From Acanthamoeba lenticulata (lineage: Eukaryota; Discosea; Longamoebia; Acanthamoebidae), in assembly GCA_002179805.1 (NCBI GenBank), contig NAVB01001954.1, positions 1 through 23,125 of the forward strand: a stretch of 23,125 nt of DNA, given 5' to 3'. Positions 1-9,567 of this stretch are shown in pieces. The notes beneath the pieces were generated by a model, which saw only the letters and a list, made by a program, of their open reading frames with translations, ran no database searches and was not told where the DNA came from. The position numbers were made by a program, and so were the translations under genes. The stretch's first letter is position 1; every line of letters starts with the position of its first letter.

Positions 1-391
1 AGAGCTTGTCCATGGCGCGCTCAGTTTGCTCAGCCAACGTGGAACCCTTGCTCTTGCCGTACTGCGCGCACCACCACGCCATCATTTTATTAAAATAAAA
101 TAAAATAAAATAAAAATCATTCTTATTATTATTATTTAGAAAATGGTAACAATGCAATGGTGTTGAGGGCCCAAAGAGGATTTGGTGGCTGCGACGACAA
201 GAGTCTCTGGGCAGACGTACCTGGATCGCATCTTCAACGAGATGTTGGTACTGGGGCAACTGCGATGCGGCCAACATAAGTGAAGGGTTGGTAGTAGCAT
301 CTTGAGGCTTGTATTTCTCAATAGAACCAAAGTCGCCGGTATCAGCCACTACGATTGTGTGCTGCTTCAACTTATCGAGGGACGTAGCCAT
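1..391 (-). CDS. Transaldolase, N-terminal exons (partial, runs off left edge)
   Basis: Transaldolase moves a dihydroxyacetone unit between sugar phosphates in the non-oxidative pentose phosphate pathway (cytosol). Exon 1 is 391 down to 221 (57 codons, ATG at 389-391, phase 0). The intron is 220-62 (GTACGT...GCGCAG) and exon 2 is 61-1, running off the window. Exon 1 reads [10 protein letters not shown], then VVADTGDF, then [16 protein letters not shown]. The DATTNPSL block is the strongly conserved family signature near the first beta strand. Exon 2 continues [20 protein letters not shown], matching the helix that follows in TalB-type enzymes. Only about 77 residues are visible, so the catalytic lysine lies outside. 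The intron holds five TAAAA repeats. The gene is divergent from the homeobox gene. Identity is confident from recalled family sequence; the exon 2 acceptor is inferred from phase and similarity. Confidence 0.93.
   Translation of the reverse strand, partial: MATSLDKLKQHTIVVADTGDFGSIEKYKPQDATTNPSLMLAASQLPQYQHLVEDAIQVRLPRDSCRRSHQILFGPSTPLHCYHFLNNNNKNDFYFILFYFNKMMAWWCAQYGKSKGSTLAEQTERAMDKL
91..115. repeat. (TAAAA)5 microsatellite in transaldolase intron 1
   Basis: Five tandem TAAAA units within the first intron of the minus-strand transaldolase gene, followed by a short ATT-rich stretch. This is typical of the AT-rich intron fill seen across the window and has no coding role. Confidence 0.9.
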
Positions 392-396
392 TGTTC

Positions 397-423
397 TAGT
401 CGTAGTCGTAGTCGTAGTAGTAG
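397..423. repeat. TAGTCG/TAG short tandem repeat
   Basis: Hexamer TAGTCG repeated about three times and trailing into TAG triplets, just upstream of the transaldolase start codon and probably within its 5' UTR. Confidence 0.85.
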
Positions 424-893
424 CGTGCACACTGCCAGGGGCCTTAAGCGATCAGCGTCGTTTGAGCGTTTTTGTGCCCGGCAGTTAGGCGGTTCCTCTG
501 ACAAGCCCGGGCGTCGCCGACAGTCCTTCCCGCTTGCTTCCCGGCTGCTCTGTGCCGACTTGGGGGCTAAGACTTGAATTATGACTTGGGGGGCCAAGAC
601 CGACGCGTGCTTGGCGTGCCACACACAGTTGTGTTCAGGCCGGAACAGGAATCCCGTGAGGTGCTCCTCTCTGAATCTCTCACTTGCATTGCCTTTCAAG
701 GATATGATCGATACCTCCAAGCCACCGTTCAGTTGATTTTCCGAGACAAGTCACACTCCGATTACATATATAAGGATATTTTTTACTTTCCGCCATATCG
801 TTAGCAAGGAAATCTAGCGGATTATACTTACCACCTGTTTTGATGTCGTTACAGCGGAATTGTGCAGCTCTTGCGCAGGAGAGAGAAGAGGTT

Positions 894-911
894 GAGCCGC
901 ACGTGCGGCTC
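894..911. promoter_or_regulatory. Perfect 18-nt palindrome GAGCCGCACGTGCGGCTC (E-box core)
   Basis: The 18 bases equal their own reverse complement, centred on CACGTG, the core bound by bHLH-type factors in many eukaryotes. The palindrome lies in the divergent intergenic region, about 500 bp upstream of the transaldolase ATG and 260 bp upstream of the proposed homeobox ATG. It could be a dimeric transcription-factor site or an RNA hairpin. The function is inference; the symmetry is directly visible. Confidence 0.5.
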
Positions 912-1169
912 GTTACCCTTCCTGCCCGCCTCGCGTCGGGAAGGGAGCGAAACCGTCGCCGCTGCTGTTCCTCTCATGTGGCGGCGGGCACCGCTTTTTG
1001 GCACCACAGGCGAAGATCTTGCTGTTTTATCCAATCTCTCTCTGTCTCTGTCGGGCCACCTCCTTCAAAAAAGTGGACTGCTGACGTTGCGCGGCCCTGG
1101 GCACGTACACTTGGTTCTTTTCGAAAGCCCGCTGCGTCTGGTCTTGGTCTTTTGGGCCCCGTACCAATT

Positions 1170-3928
1170 ATGAGCCAAAGGCCGTCCAGCTCCTTCACGG
1201 GCCCGCTTCCTACAACGGCCACGGGACGACGTCGCCCACCAGTTTTACATAACGACGGAACTGGCGCTCAGCTGTACGTTTTGTGTTGATTGTTACAATC
1301 AAAGCCCCTTGTTGTTTTCTCCTGCCATGGTTTTTTTTTTTTTTTTTAAAAAACCGACAAACATTTGTTTATTATTTATTTTCCTCCTCTTCTATTCGTT
1401 ACCACTTTCGTGGAGAAGGCCTTTTGTACTGAAGACTCCTCTTGTTCTCTCTAGTCAGGGTCATTGGGACAGGAAGTGGCCTCAAGAGCTCCAAGGCCAG
1501 CAGCCTCAGCTTTCGCTTCCTGGTCGAGGACTCCATTCCCCGACGGACGGGGCAGGCCTCAACAAAGGCAAACAACAACAACAACAACATGTTCAACCAC
1601 TTCAGTTACCTCCACTTTCTTCATTATCGCTTAGCGGTTCGTCTGGCTTGACTCCCGCTGGCGAGGCCCTGGTCTTGCCACCACTTCGCACTGCAACAAC
1701 AGGTATATAATTGTTTGCACTACAAACAATTCTCGCATCATCATCATCATCACGACGTGGAAACCTAACCCCTCTCTCCTCTTATTGTAATGATGACACG
1801 CCAGGAAGAGAGCCGGTACAGCCACAAGTCGCGGTGGCACCCCCCATCCCCTACATTCCTACCTCGTTTTCTCTCAAGCCGTCGACTTCACATCCTCTCC
1901 CTTTGGACAGCATACTCGCGCTCCACCAGACTAGCCTTTCATCATCGGCGTTAAATCAGTCTCCGAGGCCTTTGGACGGCCAGCCAATCGACACTCCTCT
2001 TCCTTTGAGCCTCCTCCGGAGCAAAGAAGGCCAGGTTCTATCTTCGAAGCCACCAGCCGGCGCGGCGCCTGGTCGTGTCGAGCCCAGAGGGACTCTGGTG
2101 GACGGATGGGATGACCACAAGAAGGCACGTCATCCTTCGACACTTCCTACCCTAGAGAGGCTACTCCAGCGAGTACATGGTCGGGGTACCGGCTACCGCG
2201 ATGACGACGCTGTCGATTATCCATCGTACGACAGTCTCATGCCCCCAGGGTGGGACACCTCGAGCAAAGTCCTCGCGCAGCGCGAGCGACTCCTTCGTGC
2301 GGCCATGGAGTCAGCCGCGGCGGCCGCGGCAGCTGGAGCAGCTGGGGCAGCTGGGGCGAAAAGCTCTTCGCACTCCCCGAAATTAAGCGATTCGACGGAT
2401 CATCACCAAAGAAGCAGCGGCGGAAGCGGCGATCAACCAGTTCCCGCCGATGACACGAAGGAGGATTCTGCTGAAGGTTACCGCGAAGGGTTCATGGACG
2501 GTTACAAGGAGGGACGCAAGGAAGGCTACGAAGGGACTCACCGCTTCAAGGAGGCCTACCGAGACGGGTTCAAGGACGGGCGGGCGGGTGGCTACATCGA
2601 CGGGAAGCAGGAGGGATACCGCGGCGGCCGTATTGATGGCGCTCTAGCCTCGAGCCTCGAGGAGGACGAGTGGGAAATCGACCAGTACGGGAACAACCTG
2701 CTTGGAGCCAACAATGGCTGGGGGCGACCTCCGTACCTCCAGTCTCTTCACGAGGTTCAGGTCCCGTCAACGGTGGCCCACAAGAACGGCGTCCACCACC
2801 ATCACCACCGTACCTCTAATCGTGGTGTTGTGGGCTCTGGCGATCCCGCCTCCAAGTCAAGGCTGTACCCCGTCACCACGAGCACCACAGCAACCACCAC
2901 GACGACGACTGCCAAAAGCGATGCGGTCGGTAGCAACTGTGCCTCTGCCAACGCTGAGTTCGATGGTCAGCTGCCGCCTTCTTCTGTTGTTGCCGGTGTG
3001 GACGGGGAGCACCGACAACAACGTCAACACCGCACCGCGGCGCATCATCATCACCAGCATCACCACCACCATAGGCATAGCCACCACCACTACCACCTCG
3101 ATCGTTCTGAACTCGGCGACATGTCTTCGAAGAGGACTCGGGACAGGGGCTTCGAAGACAAGACGTTGGACGAGAGAACTGGTGAACGGCTCAGCAGCAG
3201 ACACTCCTCCTCGGACTCACGACAAGCGAATCGGTCAGCCTCCTACACGTCCGCACGCGAGGAGGAAGAGGCCGACCGTAACCCATGCGGCCGCACAGGC
3301 AGCGACAGCCGCGAGGAAAAGGATCTCAGCGAGAGTTTCGATGAGAGCGCGCGATCTGCCGACGGCACTGGCAAAGTGGAGAGCACCAGTGACAACTCAA
3401 GAAAACGGAAGCGCCACCACTCCCACAAAGACCGCAACGACCGCGACGAGCCGGCGGAGAAGCGGCGAACGACCAGCAGCAGCAAGTCGGCTAGCCCTCC
3501 AGACAGCGCTGACAGCGAGAAGAAGCGAAAGCGAGCCACGCGGGAGCAGCTCGACATCCTCGAGCGAGTGTTTGAGCAGGTTCGCTTTTTCCCTCTCGCT
3601 GCGCGCCCGCTGCCAGACTCCTGACTCCCTCATAACAAAAACAATATAAAAACAGGAAGAGTTGCCGTCACGAAGCAGAAGAAAAGAGCTGGCTAATGAG
3701 CTTGGCTTCAGCCCTCGCCGAATCCAAATATGGTACCAACCACCTTCACGACCAAACTTACCTTGGGGTACGGATCCAACCAACGACGACGTGTGCAGGT
3801 TTCAAAACCGACGAGCTAAGTCGAAAAAGAAGGAAGGCAAGCAGTATGTCATGGTCAACTATGGCAAGCACTCCTTCAAGAAGGAGCCCCGACGAGGAAG
3901 TCCCAGGTCTGGCGACGGCGACGAGTGA
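1170..3928 (+). CDS. Homeodomain protein with GX3 glycine-repeat region and His-rich tract
   Basis: Exons 1170-1273, 1455-1702, 1805-3579, 3656-3732, 3799-3928; all phases fit and give 777 aa. Likely a nuclear sequence-specific DNA-binding regulator. The C-terminal homeodomain (about residues 688-747) has exactly 60 positions: R5, L16, F20, W48, F49, Q50, N51, R53. The recognition helix RRIQIWFQNRRAKSKKK is rebuilt across the 66-nt intron that splits the W48 codon. It is a typical rather than a TALE homeodomain. Upstream lie poly-Gln and poly-Ala runs and residues 342-396 with 12 glycines at four-residue spacing in two registers (EGYREGFMDGYKEG...), resembling the deca-GX3 motif of Yae1/Lto1 proteins. 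Further on are a His-rich tract (531-548) and Ser/Arg/Lys-rich charged sequence. The start is the weakest point: ATG 1170 was chosen because its exon splices in phase, while an in-frame ATG at 843 is possible. The homeodomain is certain; target genes are unknown. Confidence 0.85.
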
Positions 3929-4061
3929 CGCGACCAAACGCACATAGAGTTTTGTCAAGCAGGCGCTACGCACTGTACAAAGAAGAGAGAGAGAGAGTCG
4001 CTGTAAACCGCTACTTCAATACACGTGAAGCGAATGTGTGGAGCACGTAGTCTGCCCCATT

Positions 4062-4072
4062 GGGGGGGGGGG
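4062..4072. repeat. G11 homopolymer
   Basis: Run of eleven G in the intergenic region upstream of the TLC gene. It is one of six similar G/C tracts of 10-11 nt in this window, all non-coding. Confidence 0.95.
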
Positions 4073-4114
4073 TCACGCTGGCTGGAGGTCCCAGCAGCAG
4101 CTCATTTGGAGAGA

Positions 4115-4142
4115 GACCGATCGGAGCCGAGAATTCTCGGTC
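4115..4142. promoter_or_regulatory. Nested inverted repeats upstream of TLC gene
   Basis: CCGAGAATTCTCGG at 4127-4140 is a perfect 14-nt palindrome. GACCGA (4115-4120) pairs with TCGGTC (4137-4142), and CCGATCGG (4117-4124) is itself palindromic. It sits 210-240 bp before the TLC gene ATG, so it may be a regulatory site. No factor is known to me. Confidence 0.3.
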
Positions 4143-4352
4143 GCCTTTCCTACCTCGCGGCGGGGTCAGTGGCCGCGCGAGTTCTTATTCGTTTTGTCCT
4201 CTTCGCGTTCGGTGTTGTCGTTCCTTTGACGCCATTCGACTCTCTCCTCTTCTTTTAGCCTCAGTCGATTCTTCGTTGAGGATCCGATCAGAGAGTGCAA
4301 ACTGAGAATATCCTAAAATCTTGATCAGTCGGTAACAATTCTTCTTGAGAAG

Positions 4353-6128
4353 ATGATTCGCGAACTCGTGCAAGATTACGTGGTCGACACAACCTTTTGG
4401 ACGGGCCCGAATCCGACATGGAACCAGGTCTACGCAACGCGAATTCTTGCCGTTGTGGTTGTTGGCACCGTTTTAGCTTTCTTCTTCAAGCTGCTCTACA
4501 TTGTGTCTGAGGCGCTCTCCTACCGCTTCTTCCCCAAGTACAAGACCCTCAATAACATGCAGAAGGTCGACTGGACGTCGAGGTACCTCTCCCTCTTGTC
4601 CAATTGCCCCCTCATGTTACTCGGCCCTCAACCAAAAATGTCTCATCCCCCACGGCAGAGTGGTCGCTATGGTTTTCATTGTGGTTAACACCTACCTGGC
4701 CTACCTTCTCATCGGTGAGGTACGGTTTTGCCTTACTTCTTTTTTGTTTTTTTTTAAAAAAAGAATATAATATAATATAATATAATTAAAGAATTAATTA
4801 ATTATGGATATGCGGAAAAACATTCGTACAGCATTTTTGCATCGTGCTGCCGATAAGCTCATACTTGCAATGAATTAACACTGTGTTTTATCGGGGCTGT
4901 GCAGAGCCAGCACTTTCTTGTACCCGTGGAGGGCACCGATCCCACTGACTGGAATTCCGGTTCGTGTCTACACCTGTCACTTTCTTCCTCTTGTGTTGTG
5001 TGTGTGGGTGGGTGGTTGTCTCTTCCCTCTCTCTCTCCCTCTTTTCTTTCTCTTTCTGTTCTGTGGAGCTGAAAGACGCGAACTTTCCCTTCACGTGCTG
5101 TGTTTGTGTGCAGCTCAATGGCGTTTGGACACGACCGTGACCGACAGCTGCTTATATGTGCTTTACATTTACTACGTCTTCCTCTTTTCCTATGAGTTGT
5201 ACGACCTGAAGAACTGCTGGGACATCCGCATGATGTCGGGTGTGCTCCACCACGTCGTGCTTCTCATCATCATTCCCATGAATTGGGTACGGGCTCCTTC
5301 TCAACATCTCGCATAACGACTGGTTTTTGGTCTCTTCTAATGTCCCTCCCTTTCCGAATTGCCCTTTTTTTTCTTTCTGTTCCGGACTGCCCTCAGCCTA
5401 TCACGCTCATTGCCGTTCCAGGCGTTTGGATGACCACCTGCACCTATTTCTCCAACATCCCCGCTCACATCCGGTCCTTCATGGTGCACACCGGTATGTA
5501 ATTCATTATTTTTTATTAATGCTTTTTTTCTTGATTATGGTTTGTTCTTTTCGCTGTTGGACACAATGGTCAATGAAATAATGAACCACTGTCTTCTTGG
5601 GGGGGGGGGTCAATGGCTAGGCTATCGCGATACCAAGTTCTACACTTACAACAAGTGGGCCTGGTGGCTTTCGTATATCGTCTTCCGACTGTTCGGCATC
5701 CCGTGGTTCTCGTCCATGATGTGGTTCACCATCGCGCCGATGAAGGCTCAGTCACCTATGTTCCCGATTGTTTACTACTTCGCGGCCATGACTATCCACT
5801 ACGCGCTGTCCCTGTACTGGTACGCTTTAATTTGTGTGTGTGTGTGTGTGTGGGGGGAGGGGCGCTTTGCCTTCCTTTCGGAGGATCCACAATACATATG
5901 CGTGATCCAACGGGTCAAATAACACGTTGCTTCTCGTCTCTTCTCTTCTTTATCCACCACAGGTTCGTTGAGATGACCAAGACCATGTTCCCGGTTTCGA
6001 GGGAGATGAAGCGTGTGGGCAGCTATGCCCTTGTTCCCAAGGTGCCCAGCAAGACGTCCAAGTCTAACAACGCCGGTCGGGAGAGCGAAACCGAAAGCGA
6101 GGACGAGGGTGGCCAGAAGTTTGATTGA
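4353..6128 (+). CDS. TLC-domain multi-pass membrane protein
   Basis: Exons 4353-4582, 4659-4719, 4905-4959, 5114-5286, 5397-5493, 5621-5819, 5963-6128 join in phase to 326 aa. The TLC (TRAM/LAG1/CLN8) domain is a membrane fold of ceramide synthases and of TLCD/TMEM56-type lipid-sensing proteins of the ER or plasma membrane. Visible features are a first hydrophobic helix near residues 29-50, the loop QKVDWTSRVV that usually opens the TLC domain, a helix with YVLYIYYVFLFSYELYDL, and the GVLHHVVLL motif (His161-His162). Further hydrophobic segments follow, and the C-terminal tail is acidic and Ser-rich. Length and the opening KVDW-SR motif look more like the TLCD4 (TMEM56) group than ceramide synthases, which are longer and carry a Lag motif not seen here. 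The substrate is unknown. The domain call is confident; the subfamily is inference. Confidence 0.82.
4764..4787. repeat. (AATAT)n microsatellite in TLC intron 2
   Basis: Tandem AATAT units following a T-run/A-run hairpin-like stretch (4739-4761) in the 185-nt second intron of the TLC gene. AT-rich intron fill. Confidence 0.85.
5599..5609. repeat. G11 homopolymer in TLC intron 5
   Basis: Eleven G located 11 nt before the TAG acceptor of the fifth TLC intron, in the place normally taken by a polypyrimidine tract. Confidence 0.95.
5833..5852. repeat. (GT)n microsatellite in TLC intron 6
   Basis: About ten GT dinucleotides shortly after the donor of the sixth TLC intron. Similar GT/CA runs occur in helicase introns at 10826-10842, 11554-11570 and 12789-12804. 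Confidence 0.9.
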
Positions 6129-6284
6129 GAGAGCTCTCCACGCCTTGCCTAATTATTATTTATTTTCACTGGCAAAAAAGCCATTTTTTTTTCTTCTCCA
6201 GGCCAGAAACAAAATTCATGAATTGTGGCGAACAATTTTTTTGTTGTTGCGACCACTTACGAAGCGAGACGCGTGCCGATCAGA

Positions 6285-9200
6285 ATGGACGATCGCATTT
6301 CTCTTGGTCTCGACACCAATTGTGTGCCGGACATTGAGGAGACCTTGGGGTTTGCGCGCTCCTCAGGCTATGACTTCATCTCAGTGCCGCTGGTTCATCC
6401 GCGCTACAGAAGGCCCTTCGATAACCTTGTCATCAAGCGGGACGAGCCTCTCACGCGCTCCGATACTTTGCTCGGATCTAACGACTGGACCACGAGCATT
6501 ATCGGCAAGATCTCACCTTGGCTGGACTGTGACTCGGAGAGTGCGGCCATCAGAACTCGCTCGGAGAAGGTACGGGCCCGCACATCTCCGCCACAAAATT
6601 TAAAAAAGATGTTCGGGGGGGGGGGTGATTTTGTGCGTCCTTTGTACAAATACCAATCTACTCTCTCCATACACATACACACACACACAATCCACAGGCA
6701 TTCAAGCAAGAAGTGGCCTGGGCCACCCATTTAGGTCTGCATGCTGTGTTGCTGCCGGCCCCTCGCTTCTACTCCACCAATTATTCGCATGTGATTAATC
6801 ACGTAGCCAGCAACCTTTCGTACATGCAAGCCTGGGTCAAGATTCCCTTGGTGGCTCCTGAAAATCTTCTCAAGGTACTTGCGCAACACTCTCGAAGAAC
6901 TGTGCTCTCTAATTGAAATTGGTCAACCATTGACCGGAAGAAAAAAAAAAATACAAAAATAGGACGATGAAACGCAGCTCTCGGAGCAAGCGGCCCGTGA
7001 AACCGACCCTTGGGAGTGGTGGAACAACCTCCGCCTCCTGGCTGAGCACAACGGCAACCTCGGTGTCGGTATATAGACTTGAATCTCAACATCGTTCTCC
7101 CTTCATTTTTGTTTGGTGGATGCATGCATGCTTCTTGACCTTCCACGTTCATGTCTCTTCTCTTTCTCCTCTTTTTTTTTTCCCTCTCTCTTTCTCTTTC
7201 TCTTTCTCTCTCTCCCCCTCTTCCCTCATAGCGCTGGAGTTGACGGCCGATCTGCCTGTGGAAAAGGCGCTGAAGCGGTGGCTTGGTGAGCCTGTCAAGG
7301 CAGTGATCCTACCCACCAGTATCTTCTTGACGAACAAGTTGGGCTACCCCACTCTCTCAAAGAAGCATCAGGCTTTTGTTTGCCGCTTGTTCCGAGTACG
7401 TCCTCTCTTTCTCTCCCTCCCACCCAAGACCTGCTGAGCAACAACTTCACCTGCTCAAGAGGTCCAACATGTGCCTTGAACCTGGTTACATTTTTTGGAC
7501 ACAAAACAAAAAAAAATCTAAAATAATGAAGAACTTAAATAAATCATCTCCTCACAATCACTTCACTCTCTCCTACAGTACCGGCTGCAGTTTATCGTGA
7601 CGGGCTCACCGCACCACAAGGACGGACTGTCGGCCTACCAGCAGTACATTCGCTTCCTTCACCGCAAGCAGTCGCCGCTCACCGACCAGGAGCACTTTGA
7701 GGCTCCCTACTGGGACTACCTGCAAGCGCCACTTCAGCCGCTCATGGACAACCTCGAGTCGCAGACCTACGAGACCTTCGAGAGGGATCCCGTCAAGTAC
7801 CGCGAGTATGAGCGTGCCTGCTTTGAAGGTACCCTCAGCAAGTCAGTCTCCTGCTCTTATTTAGCCATCCGCTGACCTTTCCTGGCCATGCTGCCCTCTT
7901 CTATCTCTCTTCCTTCTCGTGTTGCAGCTCTCAAGAAGAGGTCAAAGGATCAGGAGACCGTGCTCATGGTAGTGGGTGCTGGTCGCGGCCCTCTCGTTGC
8001 TGGCGCGCTGCGTGCTGCCAAGCAGGCCGACAGGAAGCTGCGGGTATATGCTGTCGATAAGAACCCGAACGCCGTCATCACGTTGCGCAACCGCAAGGTG
8101 GCTGAGGGCTGGGACAACGTGACGGTGGTTGATACCGACATGCGTGTGTGGAACGCTCCCGAAAAGGCCGACATTCTCGTCAGTGAGCTGCTCGGCTCTT
8201 TTGGTGATAACGAGCTGTCCCCCGAGTGCCTCGATGGCGCTCAGAAATTCCTTAAGGGTACACCCTGCCAACTCCCACTCGTCTTGAATCACACGCATCT
8301 CTTGGCCAATGATGACCACCATTATTGCACAAGTTATCCTTAACCTCGTTGGATGAAGGATTTTTTTTTTTTCTCAGATGAACGTCTGATGCCGCCATTT
8401 TCTCCCATTTTATCGTTTTAATACGCCACATCAGCCATTCTTGTGAACTAACGCGCATTCACGCACGTACACGCCAATGGCTATAATCGACATTCAGAGG
8501 AGGGAGGCATTAGCATCCCTAGCGCCTACACATCCTATTTGGCTCCGCTCAGCTCGTCCAAGTTGTACAACGAAGTCAAGGGCTACAACGACCGTAAGCA
8601 TTTCGAGACGGCCTACGTCGTCAAGTTCCACAACACCGACCAGCTGGCTGAAGCCAAGCCCTGCTTCACATTCACCCATCCTAATCGGTTCGTTCGCACA
8701 TTCTTATTATGCGCGCGTGTGCACCAGTTAGGGTGGTTGAAGTACTCGACTAGTCTTCTAACGGGTGTTTACCACGACCACGACCACGACAGGGCTCCGT
8801 TGATCGACAACAGCCGCTACACCAAGCTTTCATGGGTCATCGAGGAGGCCTCCACTCTTCATGGCTTCGGCGGCTACTTCGACGCTACTCTCTTCGAGCA
8901 TGTCCATCTCAGTACGATTAATGGCCATTACCACCGATCCCCTCCTTTTGTTCGGTCTGCACTGGAAGCGAGAGGGTGATCCTAATTAACTCCTTCCCTC
9001 ACTCGTCAATTAGGCATTAACCCGGCCACTTTCTCCGAGGGCATGATCAGTTGGTTCCCTCTGTTCTTCCCTCTGCGCGTACGTGTTCTCTTCTCCAAGT
9101 TTTTTCCCTCTCTCTCTCTCTCTCTTGCTTCCTTGTGTTGAGTCTTGATGGCGAGCTGCAAGGACTCACCCGCACGGTTAAAAAACACAACAAAAACACA

Positions 9201-9360
9201 GACGCCCATCTACGTGCCTAAGGGGGCCACGGTGGAGGCCCACTTCTGGCGACACGTGACCTCAACTAAGGTGTGGTATGAGTGGACGGTCACCTCGCCG
9301 TCGATCTCGCCTGTGCACAACCCGCAAGGCAGGTCGTACTGGATCGGTCTGCAGACCTAA
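6285..9360 (+). CDS. PRMT5: Protein arginine N-methyltransferase 5 (type II)
   Basis: PRMT5 transfers methyl groups from S-adenosylmethionine to give symmetric dimethylarginine on Sm proteins and histones. Exons 6285-6569, 6698-6874, 6963-7068, 7232-7395, 7579-7828, 7928-8257, 8498-8687, 8793-8911, 9014-9078, 9202-9360 give 614 aa against 637 in human, alignable end to end. The N-terminal TIM-barrel part starts [20 protein letters not shown] and contains [18 protein letters not shown] and [17 protein letters not shown]. The Rossmann domain has the SAM loop GAGRG (344-348). The double-E loop [15 protein letters not shown] carries E414 and E423 (human E435/E444). F311, equal to human F327, which specifies symmetric dimethylation, and K317 (human K333) are present. 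The C-terminal beta-barrel ends [11 protein letters not shown] 6285 was chosen because conservation begins there. No broken motif is seen. In animals it works with WDR77, which is not in this window. Confidence 0.97.
6615..6625. repeat. G11 homopolymer in PRMT5 intron 1
   Basis: Eleven G within the first PRMT5 intron (6570-6697), which also carries an ACAC run near its acceptor. Confidence 0.95.
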
Positions 9361-9567
9361 ATGTGCTTTAACCCAGTGTGTCTTTAAGCATCGCCTTCTC
9401 CATTTTTGTGGCCTCTCCCGGTTTTTTTCGACAGAGGGTCACAAAACAAAGAAAAAAGAATTGATCAACAAAACCTTATTTTCTTCCTGGAATATCAAAA
9501 ACAACACAAACGAAAGCTTGCCTCCTGTGAGTAACAAACTGGCCGAAGGGGGTAGAAGGAATGCAAT
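9361..9567. other. Short intergenic gap between PRMT5 and helicase
   Basis: About 200 bp, T- and A-rich toward the right. It must include the PRMT5 3' end and the helicase promoter. Nothing else was recognised. Confidence 0.6.

Larger units (their letters stand above)
392..1169. promoter_or_regulatory. Divergent intergenic region between transaldolase (-) and homeobox gene (+)
   Basis: About 780 bp separates the two divergent start codons and must hold both promoters and 5' UTRs. Visible elements are a TAGTCG repeat at 397-423 directly upstream of the transaldolase ATG, a TATATAAGG string at 767-775 that could be a TATA element for the rightward gene, and an 18-nt perfect palindrome at 894-911. 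No convincing conserved coding sequence was found on either strand. The plus-strand frame is open from an ATG at 843 into the proposed homeobox exon 1, so a longer N-terminus cannot be excluded, but the composition (Arg, Cys, no conserved blocks) looks non-coding. Promoter assignment is inference. Confidence 0.4.
3929..4352. other. Intergenic region between homeobox and TLC genes
   Basis: About 420 bp holding the 3' end of the homeobox transcript and the promoter of the TLC gene. It contains a short GA run near 3982-3996, an 11-G homopolymer (4062-4072), and nested palindromes at 4115-4142. No conserved coding sequence or RNA gene was recognised. Confidence 0.6.

Noticed and set aside
367..720. 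Minus-strand frame upstream of transaldolase (117 codons)
   Set aside because: It overlaps the transaldolase start in another frame and contains a repeat-derived Leu/Arg run. No conserved sequence.
843..1169. N-terminal extension of the homeobox protein from ATG 843
   Set aside because: The frame is open, but the translation is Arg/Cys-rich without the Ser/Pro/Gln composition of the accepted N-terminus, and it crosses the E-box palindrome. Kept only as an alternative.
1326..1350. T-run followed by A-run as a terminator-like hairpin
   Set aside because: It lies in the first homeobox intron, and the same T/A pattern recurs in TLC intron 2. It is better read as AT-rich intron sequence.
2702..3649. 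315-codon plus-strand frame inside the homeobox gene
   Set aside because: Shadow of exon 3 in another frame; Thr/Arg composition follows from His/Ser codons of the real frame.
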